A stretch of DNA of 64,000 nt, taken from Vigna angularis. Lineage: Eukaryota > Streptophyta > Magnoliopsida > Fabales > Fabaceae. The position numbers and the translations under genes are program-made. The stretch spans positions 20,886,289-20,950,288 of the forward strand of contig NC_068972.1 of NCBI RefSeq assembly GCF_016808095.1, in the 5' to 3' direction. Every line of letters begins with the position of its first letter. Positions within the stretch are counted from its first letter, which is position 1. This document shows, piece by piece, positions 1 through 18,100 of this stretch. The notes under the pieces were generated by a model that did not search any database, had not been told where the DNA came from, and saw only the letters and a list, made by a program, of their open reading frames with translations.

Positions 1-2284
1 AGAAAACATTCTGTGAATGTGTTCTTTGTCTTTAACGTCCACTTCCGATATATTTCAAATAAAATAGGTGGATGCGTATAGTAGGTTATCTTCATAGAAT
101 AGAATAGATTGTGCATGCAACACATATGTCTTATCTCTTATAACTTTATGATGTTTTTGAACGTTGAACATTTAATGACATTTAATATTTGTTCAGAATA
201 ACAAAGTGTCTTTTACATTTTCTACCATTGACATAACGTTTATCATTTAAGTTTTTCTCTAAGATAATAAGTGTTTAATAAAAACATCATCATTAGAGAA
301 GGAAAGATTTTAGCTCGTGGTATCGTGTAGTCTGTTGTAAACGTTTTTTGGGTTATTACCTTTTTAGAGCTAGAGCGTTTAGCATGTTTTATCTTCTACA
401 AGTTTTTTTATCTTTATTTAGGGCTTTTAAAGGGTTTAGTCAAAGACATTGACTCGACACCTTTTCACTTCTTGAGAGTTCAACTAATTATCATTGAGTA
501 GAGTATAACTTACACGTTTAGCATAACTCTCATCAAAGGTATTTGTATCCGTAAGAGAAGGAGGTTTCTCATTCCTTAACGCGAGATCAAAATCCATGCA
601 GTTAAGAATTATCTACATATTTCTTTCTAGTCTTTAAAATTTATACATATGAGGACCAAAACTGAATTTACATTAATAGATATTGAAGAAATCGTAGTTG
701 TATTTCGTATAAGAGAAACAAAGGAATTAAGCTCCCATCATAAAATTAATAATAATATAAATATATTCAAATAATGGTTTATCCCATTTTAAGGCACTTA
801 ATGCCCCATCAATATCAAGTCTTTGGACAATAATATTAATTGTTAGAGATATCTTGGTCTAATGATCAAACACTGATAATAAAAACATGTCCAATAACAA
901 ACCTATTTTTGGATTGATTTATCATTGGCATATAAAACCATATAATTATCACACGTTTACCATCACAAGTGTATATAATCCGGCCAAATATTAATGTTCT
1001 TTTAGATTGACCAATACTCACATGGATATACATAAATACAAACATTTATAATTCCTCTATGACATATGTAAATAAAGTAGATTCACTCTAATGATTTCTT
1101 AATTCAAATATTAATTCAAATAGTTCATTCAAAACTATGAACAAGACCAAAATTGAATCTTTATTTATTCTAGAACCCTAATTAATTATTTATTTTATTT
1201 TATTTTCAAATTCATAAACAAACCCAAAAATATATTTGAATCATGAAATTTGAAAACTAGATCCAAGGATCCAAAATGGATCTACACCTGACCAGACTTG
1301 GTCCAAAAAAATAGATCTTCACCAAGTAGGGTTTTATGTGATCAAAACTAGTGCCAGGAGCCACCACACTGCCGCATCGCAGCAGTGTCACCGAAAGCGA
1401 AACAGAAAAACAAAGTAATAGTGCCTTTGTCGGTACAGCTTGTGAACCACCATAGATCCACCATGAACATCGAACGAACCTGTGTTAACCAGTACGCGAA
1501 CCACTAGTAATAATCTCTACTGTTCGCGAGCTATCCGTGAGCCTCCAACTCACAGTTTGACACTATGATGCGTCTTTTGAAAATTTGCTCACCATTGTGA
1601 GCCACTTAATAACGTTTTCGTTGACGTAATCAAATTAATACTACTAAACTATAGCTACTTCAGTATTTCTATGATAGGTTCCAAAAACAATATAGAGGGT
1701 AAAGTTAACCCTAAGTTGTCTCCCGACGAATACAAAATTGATTCTTAACAAATTAGTTCTTATAAAACTACAAAAGGGTTAGTAAAATAAAAATGATAAA
1801 GAAGATAAAGATCAATAAAAGATTAAAGAACAATATAATAAAAGATACAAAGAAGTAAATTTGTTAACGTTCTCATTATTAATCAAAGTACATTCTCAAT
1901 TAAATATTACTATGTCTAATCATGTATATTCATTTACCTCTTACATCAAGTAAAAAGCTAATTAACCAAAGTAGATTCTTGATTCATTTTTGTTAAAGTT
2001 TTTACCACTAATCAAAGTGCATACTCAATTGGTAGCAAAAACTCATTCAATCACATGAAAGTTTATAAATTGTCAATTAAAATTAAAAACCCTTAGATAC
2101 ATATGTTATGTAGATTTAACACCATGTTTACTTGCTATAATGTAAAAATCATTACTTTTATTTGATTAAGAAGCAAAAGAGATATATAAAAAAAATCACA
2201 AAAATAATAAAAAAAATTATTCATTTAACCTCAAAAGCCAGTTAAAAAGTTATAGCAAAATCAACCCAAAGTCTTTGAACTACT
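1..2284. other. AT-rich intergenic DNA without a recognisable gene
   Basis: No ORF of convincing length or composition is seen on either strand. A GC-richer island at about 1290-1640 stands out from its surroundings but has no open frame and no family I recognise. It could be a decayed LTR or leader fragment, which is a guess from composition only. Confidence 0.5.
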
Positions 2285-2600
2285 TCTGGTTGTCCTAGTC
2301 AACTTAGTGACCCCTGTCACTATGACTATAATCGAGTTTCACTCACTCTTGGTTGTGTAGTATTGTTCACCACTCTTGTATCCCTAGACAATTATGATAT
2401 CCTTCCGATACACTGTCTAGTTGAGTTTGATACATTCCTGATTGTCCTAGTCAACCTAGTGAACCCATCATTGTGACTATAATCGAGTTTCATCTACTCC
2501 TAGTTGTGCAATATTCTTCACCATTCTTGGTATCTCTACACACTCCCAGTATCTTCACGATACATTGTCTAGTTGAGATTTACTCACTCCTAGTTTCCAC
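2285..2600. repeat. Tandem duplication, unit about 150 bp, two copies
   Basis: The block beginning with the motif ttgtcctagtcaac near 2290 recurs near 2442, with the shared internal motifs gactataatcgagttt and gtctagttgag in the same order. The copies are diverged but collinear. No coding potential is visible. Confidence 0.65.
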
Positions 2601-2942
2601 TAGATAAACTAGTCTAACTACCATTTAACCCTATTGAGTTAAGTGTTAAGTGTTTGAATTGTCTTTAGAATATGAAATCAATCAGATCATCACTTACAAG
2701 TCATTAGATAATTACTCTCATAGAGAGGATTTGCTTACAATACAATTCAATCTAATAGACTTTTGATTTTCTCTCATCTTACAAATGTAAGCTTTTAGCT
2801 CTATAACGCTATGAGAGTATTCTCTAGAGAATTTTCCTCCCCGAGGATAATTTTTATTTATATCCACTCGTTGGGTGAGGCCTAAAAGTTCTTGCTCGCT
2901 AGGCAAGAGAATCCTCTCGTAAGGCAAGTGTAAAAAATTAAA

Positions 2943-4650
2943 GTTTTAGGGTTTGGGTCTACTTTGGAGACACCTTCGTCTATAAAGAAGGTGTCTCCCC
3001 CCTTGCACAAACACTTGAATAATCATAATGTTATGCTGCCAAAGTATTTGTGCAACCATATATTGTTTCAATTGAAGGTTAAAGCATCCCATGTGGTCTC
3101 CTTTAGCCACCCTTATCTAGAGTTGGCCCAATCTCTCAAGAGAACCATAAAACCTTTCCATCCCACCATAAATACTCACAAAACACTCACCATAATCGTG
3201 AGCATCTACCACCATCTCCATACTTTTCATGCCACTTCTACCTCCATAACTTCATCTTTATGCTTTGGTCTAACCTAGCTTGATGAGGAGGCTAGCACTT
3301 TGGAACCTTCAAACTTATACGAACTAAAATCATTTTCAAATATGGTTGAGAGGTTCTTGTTAAGAAATGGAATTGAGCATCAAAGACTCCCCCAAACACC
3401 TAAAGAGTGGCACCATAATATATCACAAAAACCAAATTATAACTAGAGTAGAAAATGGATTCTTCTAGTTTTCACAAGCAATGAAATAATGGTGCACTAT
3501 GAACACTATTTTAGCATCAAATACATGAAACCAAGTTGTTGTTTTAGGTCTAGAATTCATGTAAACAGCAAGCAATAGTCAACATAAAAGTTCTCACAAC
3601 AAACTAGTGGTAGTGGTCCTTACACACACTTTTGCTTCTTGCTTTTGTACATTTTCTTTCGTACCTTTGGTCTCTTTTTTTTTCAGGCCAACATGAGTAC
3701 CACTACACATTATAATGTTTTACATACTCTTCTTAGAAGCTCAAAAGTTCAAACACACAAAATGGAAGAAATCCTATTAAAATCAAAAAATAAAGTATGA
3801 AACTTTAGCAAACATGTAAAAAACTTAACTATAAAAACTTGTCAATGATCTAATAATAAATATGAACTAAAAAATAAAAAGTAAAAGCACTCAAATGGAC
3901 GTATATGGTGCAGTTTTAAAAACCAAGTTGAAGATATATTTTTGTGATTTTTCCAAAAGTTAGACTAAGAGAAAATGATATGTAAGGACTAACATGCCTC
4001 TCGAATACATGGATGGATTTCAAAATGAAAAATGACCCAACAAACATGATATAACCGAATGATAACATAAAACAAGACTTAACAAACATAAAAGCACACA
4101 AACAACACAAGTATATGGAAGCCTAGAGCAAATATGTGAATGGTTTCAAAGAAAGAACAAGACTAGAACCATGAAAACAACATAGTTTTGACTTAAAAAT
4201 GAGACAATAAAAAACAACACATGGACAACAAATAATGATGGTTTCTGGATAGGTAGGACCAAGAAAATTAACTCTTGTAGAACAACAACTCTTGATACCA
4301 AATGATGGTTTCTTTCTCAAGCTAGGTTGGACTAAAGCATGAAAGTGAGTATATGGTGAAGAATGGTGCGAAAGTTGGTTGTGGATGAGAATATATGTCT
4401 CGATTTTGGTGTGTTTGTGGTAAGATGGAGGTGTTTGATGGTTTTCTTGAAATGTTGGACCAACTCTAAGAAGAGTGGTTAGAGGAAACCGCACGGAATG
4501 TTATAGCCTTAAGTTTAGACAAGATATGGCTGCATAAATATTTTGGTAATATAATATTATAATTTTCAAAGTGGTTTTATAAAGGGACAAATACCTCTGT
4601 TTATAGGATAAGATGTCTCCAAAATATGTAGACACAAAATCCTAAAATTG
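2943..4650. repeat. Diverged inverted repeat, arms about 345 bp, spacer about 1.0 kb
   Basis: The left arm (about 2943-3287) and the reverse complement of the right arm (about 4308-4650) share collinear blocks. Examples are tttggagaca near the outer ends, agagttgg in the middle, and tgctttrgtcyaacctagc at the inner ends. The arms are diverged with small indels. The layout fits a long-TIR non-autonomous DNA transposon, or a fold-back of captured sequence. I saw no intact transposase and no confident target-site duplication, so the class is left open. The spacer holds no recognisable gene. Confidence 0.5.
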
Positions 4651-4699
4651 CTACCTTGGTGCAAATCTTAAAAAAGATTTCATCTTGGTGAAGTAGAAG

Positions 4700-5743
4700 A
4701 GAACACGTGACCACTAATTTTTAGAAAAACTATCTACTCTTAGAGTATAAATGGCAACTACTCTTCCAAAAGCTTCCCTACTAAAATTATGGCATATAAT
4801 CATTTCTCCTAATATGGGATGCTCTCCTCTTTTCCTTGTCCATCAATAATCTTAAACTAGACACAAATTGAATAATTAAAAACCTTATACTTGACTCCTG
4901 ATCCAATATCTAAAAGAAAAACCTACCCTATTTGATATTTAATACTAGATCTAAATATTCCTAAGCTATTATATATGTTCCATAAGAATAAGATTTGCTT
5001 CAGAATAATTATAATTATTCTTAGGCTTGAATTATGACTATGACATGATAATTTCAAACCCTAGACCATCAAACCAGTTCCCCTCCCTCCCAAATGATTA
5101 TAAGAACATAAAAACGAACTTACCAATCTTTCTTCACAAACTTACCCACCACCAACAACAAAATCCTAATAAATCAATGCTCAGACCACCAACGAAGTCC
5201 TTAGTGTCAACAAAATCATAATAAATCACAAGCTTCAAATTTTTTTCCGCATCCACATCCACTACATCTACAAAAACGATACACAATTAACTTTTTCAAA
5301 TACGTGTCATCTTCAAACACATGTTTATTTAATTTAAATCCACTGTGTAACGGTGTTTGCCCCATCATAAACAAACAGTGGAACATCGTTGGTTTGGTTG
5401 TAGAGGACGTCATTCATTCATGAAGTGTATCAATGAAATTAGTGCAGGAACAAAATATAAGTTCAGTTATAAATTCAGAATTTAAAAACATATTTATTCT
5501 TAAATAAATTTTCTCCTGTATTACTCGTATTATCGTAAGCATTTTCGACAAGTTTCACTAATAAAGTAGAATATTGGGTACATCTTGTTGTTCTATAGCA
5601 GACGTGGGACCATGGGACCTGCAGCTGCAACTTCATTTACCTGTTCATCTTAAACTCTTCTATATCTTTATTCAACTATCTAATTTTATACTTTTATATT
5701 TTTTTCTTCAAAAGAAATTCACAATGAATAATAGTTATCACAT

Positions 5744-5798
<55 letters not shown>

Positions 5799-7440
5799 TA
5801 AAAATGACTTTATGTGCAGTGAAAGATTGGGAAAGTAAAGTAAGGAGGAAAGTATGAGTAATTGGTTGTTTTGTCATGCGTGAGGATGTAAGTAATGAAA
5901 AAGGCTTAATGGGAGTGTGTGTTGCGTGGTGGTTCCTGATTTGACCCATTGAGTATTGTGGTTTAGTCTACCACACCACCACCAATGATAGGTGACACAA
6001 TACAACACAAAACACATCACACGTAGTACTTGTTCTATCAAAACCTACAAAATTTGTGTTGTGGAAATCATCATCAATGTGTTGAAACAAAAAGTCTACC
6101 CTCATTCATCCTAGGTTGGAATTGAACCATATTACACGGCCACCATTTTTCTTCTCAAAGGATGTCCAAAATTTGGCAGATCACATGAGACATTGCACCA
6201 CGCGTGTGCTAGATCAATACCAGTGCAACTGTTACAAGAAAAGACACAAGTTCAGGATTCAATAGTGCAATTGTAAAATATTATCTTCTATTGTGCAATT
6301 TCAAACAACAATACATTTAAGGGTAATTTTTCTACCATATATGATTCACAAATATTCTTAAAAACAATCCAGTTCCTGTAATCCAATACAATTTCATTCT
6401 TTTTTTTCAATTATTGAGTTGCTAAGCAAAGTGTCAAGCTAACTGAAGCTATTTGAGGCTTATCAGAATGATAGCTCTTCTTTCTTGCTGTAACTGAGAA
6501 ATGACAGAAGAGACTACACTGTTTGATACTGCATCCTAATTACTGAAATCTAAATACATTGAATAATCCAAGGTTCTTTATTGTTTGTTTTTATATTATT
6601 GAAAAGGGTGATTGATAACATAAGGCCAATGGTTGGGGCAGTGAAGGAGGAAAAGGGTAGAATTTATTCTCTAATAACATTGATAACAGTTGGAATTGGA
6701 CCCAAGAAAACAATGATCCAGCATGAATGCCCATGTTGGTCCCCTCACAACTCACATGCTCTGCTGAGAAACTTCCACAAGCCAATATACACTTCTGTTA
6801 GGGGAACTAACAAACCGAATGAAACTTTACATGTAGATAATGCAAATGAAGTAGAGGAGGTTGTGCCATTCATTTCACCTTGTTCAAAAGTCCAACTTTG
6901 AATTATTACACGACATCTATCATCCATTCAGGGACTTGATGGTCCTAAAACAGCTTCAACCTACGAAGTAGATGAAAAGGAATATTGGTAGTTACCAAAC
7001 TTGTTGGCATCCACTACCATTACTAGCAGCTGCCATGCCTTGCCTTTCTTCAATTGGCCTAAGCTCATACAACTTTCAAACAATTATTTATTACCTTATC
7101 CTACGACATGTTTGAACAATCACCACTCACAAATATCACGTCATACAAAATATGCTATCTCAGTACCATGTCAATGGTGTGTTACACACCTCATATGACC
7201 AAAATAGTGTATGTAACGTAACTGGGAAAAAACAATTCTCACCGTTTAAGTTAACTCTTCTGGAATTGAGTTAGGCTCATCCAGATTTTAAGAAAAGTAC
7301 CATTTTTTAATAGCATTTCATTCATATAGAAAATCCTGAGATGTTTATAACAGGCTAAAGAAAGATGAAATAGTTCTTAGGAATCGAAACTAGTCAATTT
7401 TACAGACTTTGTTCATTTAATCAGTGATCCTCACCCTCTC
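4700..7440. other. Intergenic DNA, no supported gene
   Basis: This AT-rich stretch lies between the inverted repeat and the 3' end of the WRKY gene. Short open frames exist (for example around 6581-6901, plus strand), but none shows a family motif, a splice context or codon bias that I would trust. It contains one dinucleotide microsatellite, listed separately. Confidence 0.45.
5744..5794. repeat. Compound (AC)n(AT)n microsatellite
   Basis: An AC run passes directly into a long TA run. Small open frames crossing it encode only alternating Tyr-Ile or Cys-Val residues and are artefacts. Confidence 0.95.
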
Positions 7441-7610
7441 GAAATAAACGGCTGGTTAGCCAAACTATAACAAAACCCAAAATCTGCGGCAACAACATCA
7501 ATCTCTGCTTGCATCACTTAAAATATGTACAGTAGCAACTCAAGCCAATCACGCAAAGGTTTTGACAAATTGAATGATGGACTTGATCTTGGTTAAGCTC
7601 TCCACATAGT

Positions 7611-9312
<1,702 letters not shown>

Positions 9313-9320
9313 ATTAGCCT

Positions 9321-9713
9321 CTATAAAAAAAACAAAAAACAGACAAAAAGGGGCAAAATAAAATCTAAAGACCCCAAACAAGGGGCAGAACTAACCCAAC
9401 TACACCAGAATACTAAAAAAGCAACATCCCACACATCCACCAACATTCAGCCTTGTGAGGCAGATAAAATGACCCAGGTGGAAAAAATCCCATTTTTCAC
9501 CAGACAAAGAGCCACAGAAACAGGATTTCAAGTTAAAGTTTCAAAATTCCAACTCAGGAAGAGAAAAAGACATGCTTTTTCGAAAGAAAGAACAACCGTT
9601 GAATCAGAACAAACCAAGGGTGCCTCGCAAGTTGCAGCATATCCTCTTCTAGAAAAAAACAACCCAATTTTCCAGTGAGAAAGAAAAGACAGAAAAAGCA
9701 CCAAAGCACAGAC
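9321..9713 (-). other. Probable 5' UTR intron of the WRKY gene
   Basis: On the minus strand a T-rich tract ending in TTTTTTTATAG lies 8 nt before the ATG and looks like a strong acceptor. A plausible donor, AAG|GTCTGT, lies at 9714/9713. The hydrophobic in-frame extension before MEEVEQ is best explained as translated intron. The 5' exon would begin upstream of 9714, probably near 9840. Only the splice signals are seen; no transcript evidence is available here. Confidence 0.55.
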
Positions 9714-9857
9714 CTTGACGAACTTGGTGGTGCTAAACCCTAGATTCTTCTTCCCTCGGTTATGAGACTGAAAGGTGTGAAAGAGAGGACTTTGCTTCCC
9801 TTGAGACTTCACACAACACAACCATCATACACAAGAATACAAAGCTTCCAACTTTAG

Positions 9858-9890
9858 AGAATATATATAATTCATATATATATTATTAAA
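9858..9890 (-). promoter_or_regulatory. Possible TATA region of the WRKY gene
   Basis: An AT-only stretch with tatatat motifs lies about 20-50 bp upstream of where the 5' exon would start. In DNA this AT-rich the call is weak and rests on position only. Confidence 0.25.
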
Positions 9891-10129
9891 ACCAGAGCAA
9901 GAAGAGAGAAAAAAAAACATATATTATAATATTTGTAGCTCTTGCGAGAGAGAAGAAGAACAAAGAGGAGTTTGTTTAAATAAGCAAAATGCACAAAGGA
10001 AGAGGAGCTGAGAAATGAAACTGCTGTCTCTGTCACAGATTTGAAGGTGGGACCCACACGAAGACCTTTGTTATTCTTTTTCATCCTTTTTTCAGCTTTA
10101 ATTAATATTTTCTTAGACCTACCCATTTC

Positions 10130-12950
10130 AGCTTCACTTTTACTACTTTCTCTTTCTCTCCCATTTATCTATTCAATTCAATTTATTCACTGGGTTTCAC
10201 TACTTTTCTTTCAGTTTCGAATTTTGGACTTATTACCTTGTGCCCTGCGTGCTTTCCGCATACCATATTTGCAAATTCCTGTGTTCAATGTAACGTCTTT
10301 GTACAGATTCAATTCAATTAATTTTTTTGCACTGTTCTGTTCTTCTTTTGAACTGGAAATGATCTGTGTTCTGTCATTCATAAATTTAATCTCTTCATTA
10401 ATAAGTGATTAGAGTATATAAACTGTCAGATTAAGTGCTTTTGCAGCTTAAATAATAAATAAGTTACACTTATTTGAATATAGTTTAATGTTTATGTAAA
10501 CAGTACACTATACATGCAATAGAAGATATTATAAATCAACTAATATAATTAAGGGCTAGTTTAATGATGAACCGTTATATTTAGATAAGAGTATGAAATC
10601 TTTCTTTAAAAAAAATGTGAGCATTTTTTTCAATGCATACATTTATTTTTTATAGAAGTTTTTCAGTTACTAAAATAAGAGCATAGAATGAAATGAGCCA
10701 GTTAAATTGACAATATGTGTGATTCCATCAAAGCCTAAATTTGGTTAGTGAGAAATGAGCAGATGGTGTAGATGAAAATAATTTGGGTTGGCAGAAACTG
10801 CAATCCCTTTCTTTTAATTTTAAAATAGGCATTAACTAAAATAACAGTAACATTCTTTTAACTTTTAAATAAATATTTATATTTTTTAATAGATGATAGT
10901 TATTTATTTTATACTTTTAAATTAGACATGTAAATTTGTTTCGACTCATATAACTTGACCTCACCTACATGGATTGAGATTAAAAAGTTCCACTAAAAAA
11001 ATCCATACAATCAAAATGCTAACAAAAGTCTCGTTGTTAAGAACCAACTCATGAAAAAATTTCTAAAATAAAATATTTATTTAAAAATGAAAATAAAAAA
11101 TATTTAAATTATTTTTATGCATATAAAAGCATTTATTCAATCTAAAACTAAATTTAGTATGAACAAAGTTGGATTAAGTTTATGTTAAGTTTGGTTAAGC
11201 CAACATCATTACAAACTAGTTAAGATAGGTCCAAGTTAGGTCGAATTAAATGAGTTTAAGTTAGGTCAAGACGAATCAAATCTAAGTCAAGTCGAGTTAG
11301 ACTTGATTGAAGTCGTGCCAAGTCAGACTGAGCATAAATTTGGACAAGTTAGGTCGAACTGAGTTTAGGTTGAGATAATTTTAATCTCAGACAAGTCAGG
11401 TTAGGTTAAGTATACTCGACACATGTAAGTCAAATTGGATTATATTTGAGTGAGTTCAAGTTGGGCATAGACTAGGTTTTCCTGAGTCATTCCAAGACAA
11501 GTTGCATATAGGTCAAGCTAATGTTGATCGGGTTCATGTCATGCTGAGTTGAGTTGAGTCCATATAAAGTTGAGTTTGACCCACATAGGATCGTGTCACA
11601 TTGGGCCCACATTGTCCCTAGTCTACTCAGGCACATTTTGGGGTGAGATTAATCAAGTTGAGTGCAACTTAGATCGAGCAAGTGAGGCTCACAATTGGCC
11701 AAGTTGAGTTTGATCCATATCAATTCGAATAGAATTGGGTTTATGTCGAGTCAAGCAAAGTAAGGTTGAGTCGAGTTAGACCCACTTCTGGCCAAGTCAA
11801 TTTGGGTCATGTAATGCAAAGTTCAAATCAAGCCAGTTAGATTAGATTGAGACATGGTTGCCAAGCTTAGACCCAGGTTAAACAATGTTAGGTCAGACAA
11901 ATTAGATTGAGTCTTAACCTTTTAATTAAGTTACAAATAATACAAATTAATTAAGAACCAATTTGTTATTAATGTAAACTATTTAGATATCAATTTACAA
12001 TTCATAATAGTTTAAGGATTGGTGCAATTCTGAAAAATATTTAGAAATGAAATGAAGTCTTGTGGTGGGTCAAATTCACTTTAATCTTAGCACTAATCCA
12101 CTTTATTTGGAAGATTAGAGTTTTTCAATCCACTCATTTCATGGAACAATAAAAAAAATTATTTTAAGATTTATTAAGGTTGATCTATGGATCATAGATC
12201 AAATTGACAACTCTATTTTTAATAAAACAATATTCACTTCTTATATTTTATTTGAAAATAATATATTATTTAAAGTTCACACACAAAAAGTTGTAAAAAT
12301 TTGAAGTCAAAATTTTAAAATACAAAAGGTCAAGTAAATTATAAGAGAAAAATTGAATTATTTAATCGTTGATACATGAATCTCATACTCCTCAACATTT
12401 TAGCGACTCCTTGGAAGCCTTTGATCAAATTCAACAACACTCCCTCAAGACAAAAGCATGAAAAACCTTGTACCACTAGTTGGAAGTCAAAACTATATAA
12501 AAAATCAATTGAATTAATATTTCATAATCTTCTCAATTAAGTCGTACAACAGATAAATCTACCAAAAAAGATAAAGTAAAAACAAATAAAATGAAACAAA
12601 AATATAAATTAAGGATAACTTAGGGAAAAAAATAGGTAAAAATCATAAATGAGAACAAAAACTTATTGGATGAGGACATAGATTAATTTTAGTGTGGAGA
12701 AAAAGACAAATAGATTCTGGATCACCATGTTAGAAGTAGGAGTTAATCCTAAATTCTCAATATGAAGTTTTCTAATCCACCTTCACGTCATTATTGATGT
12801 TTATTGTGTGACACTATTATTCTCTATATTAGTAGAAACATATATACTATGAGAACATAGAAAATAGAGTATTAAAACTTATAGATGTTTTAAAATAATG
12901 AGATCGAGTATTTTAAAATTAAAATAATTTATTAATATAAATAGAATTTC
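10130..12950. other. AT-rich intergenic DNA upstream of the WRKY gene
   Basis: No gene is supported. Apart from the degenerate repeat field at 11160-11920 (listed separately), I see only AT-rich sequence with scattered short open frames. Confidence 0.45.
11160..11920. repeat. Degenerate short-motif repeat field
   Basis: About 0.75 kb is filled with variants of short words such as aagttaggtc, gtcgagtt and gttgagt, spaced irregularly every 10-30 bp and always in this strand sense. GC content is higher than in the flanks. There is no open frame, and the repeats are too diverged to give a clean period. It may be an old minisatellite or LTR subrepeats. Confidence 0.5.
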
Positions 12951-12959
12951 TTAAACTCG

Positions 12960-15180
<2,221 letters not shown>

Positions 15181-15199
15181 GAGAAGAAACAAGATAGAT

Positions 15200-18100
15200 A
15201 AATTTTGTTCTTCAAAAATAAAATTGGATAGATAAGTTCCTTGTAAGTTATTATATATGTATGTTTTATTTTATAAAAAATTAATAATATATTTTTTATG
15301 ATATTTTTAATATATAATGATTAAGCTACTATCTTATAAACAATCTCTACTTTTTATGTTTTATGTTTTTAGATTATTTTATTTAAATTAGTCAATATAA
15401 TATTATAAAAATTAAATAAAAGATGTGGGTGTCAGTACATTAGATATAAGATAAAGGATTTTAATTCATTAAATAAGATGGATATGTGTTTTGTGTGTAT
15501 GTTATGAATGTAGTGTCTATTAGTATCATACTTGCATAAAGGAAGATGTTTATATATGAAAGTCGAAGAAATTTCTTATTGGACCTTACAAATATAATAA
15601 ATTGACCCTAGTCATATAAGAGATGGACTATATGTCTTGATATTTAAATTTATAACCATAACTCATGAGAGATAGGATTGAGTTATTAGAGGTGCAAAAT
15701 CTCTAAGTTTATCCAATGAATTGCTAAGTAGTATTGTTTAATTTCCATTAACGTATCCTTTATTTTTATTTTTTTTTTATATTGTGATTTTTTACTGATC
15801 ATATTATATATATATATAATCCCTTTAATATTTAATGTATTGTATTGAGGAGTTTGTGTGAATGTTCATAAGGAAAAGTAACTTGTACTTTGGTAAATAA
15901 TACTACATTGTATGGTCAGTAGACTGGGATAAATATATATACAAATAAAATGTGGTATTCGGTATTATTTTTCATTTCATTTTCATATACTTGTGTTTGT
16001 TTTTATCTTTTTTTTTTTCTGTTTAACTGGATATCTCTACATTTTTGTTCTATTTTTTCAGTTATTTTTATCTAGTTTATTCTTGTTCTCTTAGCCAGTG
16101 AGATCCTAAAAGACAAAGCACAGTGTCGTACAACAATCTTAGTTTTATTTTTGATTTGGTGGTCCATATATTAAAGAAAACGTAATAAAAAAAATTTATC
16201 CTTTGTATTCTATAATTATTGGTGATAAATAATTTACGATAACAATAATAATGGTATTGATAATAACATTGTATATTAATAATACCAATAATAATTAGAT
16301 GAAAAATGTGATAGACTAATGGCTATAAGAGTGAGTATAAGTGTTTTTATGTTAACATTGTGTATGTGTTGATTGTGATTTATTAACACCTAAATAATCT
16401 TAGAATCAAATTTACTGCTCAAAAGGATAGTCTATTTGATAGGTTCAATATAACAGCAAAACAAAGCGTGAGAAAACTGTAGGTTGACTAATAAAAGAAC
16501 ATGAATGAAACTAAATATACAAAAGAAAAAAAAAGCAATCAATTTAGGGAAAACCAAATGCATAAAGACCACAATAAACAAAACCCGGACGATAAATCCA
16601 CAACAAAAACATAAAATCATTAGATGATGAAATATAAATAATAAAAAAATCAAATAATTAATGATCTCTTTGTCAACTTCTTTTAATGTCGTTCAAATTT
16701 ATTTACTTTTTAATGGTACTAGTTAAAAAAAATGGTTAATACTTGTTCAAAGTATTTTCATTAAAACATTAAATAAAAAAAATTAACAAACTAACAACAA
16801 ATAATAACATTTGTGTTTATGATTGAAAAAAAATGAAAAAGAGTATTTTAACACTAATTGTCGGTTGACTTTTTTATCCTATATAAAATTATTGATGAAA
16901 TATAAACAAAACTAACACTAATAATAATTACATCAACCATAAACCAGATATTACTGTTTAGGTCATAATTAGGCTAGTACTAATGAGAAGTTTATTCCAA
17001 AATTTATAAATACAGATTTGATATTTATGTAGGTGATTATTTTTTATTAATATTTATTACTAGAGTATTTGAACGAACACTGACTTTAGTATCTAAATAC
17101 TTTATGTAGGTAGCACTTGACTACACCAAAATGTAAATAGAAGATTAAGGACGAAATCTTAACCTAAGGTTGAAACTTAGATATTTTTAGTAAAAGAAGA
17201 CTTAATCTGGATCCCACTAACTGAAACATGTTCCTAGAAAGATGGTCTCCTAATGGTAAAGAAAAAAATTATTAGTATTAAGAAAGATAATAGTAATTTA
17301 TATCAATAAAAAAATAATCATAACAATTTATATAAAAAGTAAATTTTTATATGTAAAAATAATTTTTCAACCATTCTTATGTAACTACTTAATTCAGCTT
17401 AAGATTATGTATACTTAATTGAAGATAGATTAATTTTAATGAGAGCTAAATTACCAACACTTACTTTTCTTAGTCACAAGAGTATTCATAAACAAAATTA
17501 ATTATTATAAATTAACAAATACATTTTACTTATTAATGCCAAATTCAAATATAGTATAATGCTTTGACTTTCCAAGTAGAAACTAGGCAGACACACATGG
17601 AACAGGAAACACCCTCTGTCAGTAAAATTGAAATAATTCAAACGGGTTGAAAACTTTTGATGAATAAGCTTCCAAAGAGAGAAAACAAAAGTCTTACCTA
17701 TATTATCCACGAAAATAAACTTGATGAAAAGGGACAAAAATATAAATAAATAAATATTGGGAAAAAGAAAAAAAAAGTCATGCTAAGTCACATACATGCA
17801 TAACAAAGGCTAGCATCAGGGAATAATTAACGATCTTCTAGAGTTTTGAAATAATTGTCGTATATAATTTGAAATCTTAATAATTTATTATTTTCAAGAT
17901 TGAGATCTAGTACATTTAAATCTTAAAAAAATGTGTTAAGCATATAACTTATATATTTTTAACATGATTTTTTAAATCTTAAATCTTACATTAAAATTAA
18001 AACTATAATAAAAAGTTAAAATAAAATTTTAAATATTTTATAATATTTTAACTTAATAAGCTACTTTTTAGTACCATTTTTTAAGTCCTAAAATTTAAAG

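Noticed and set aside
6581..6901. Plus-strand frame of 106 codons between the inverted repeat and the WRKY gene
   Set aside because: There is no recognisable motif, no splice context and no supporting composition. Overlapping frames on the other strand are equally long.
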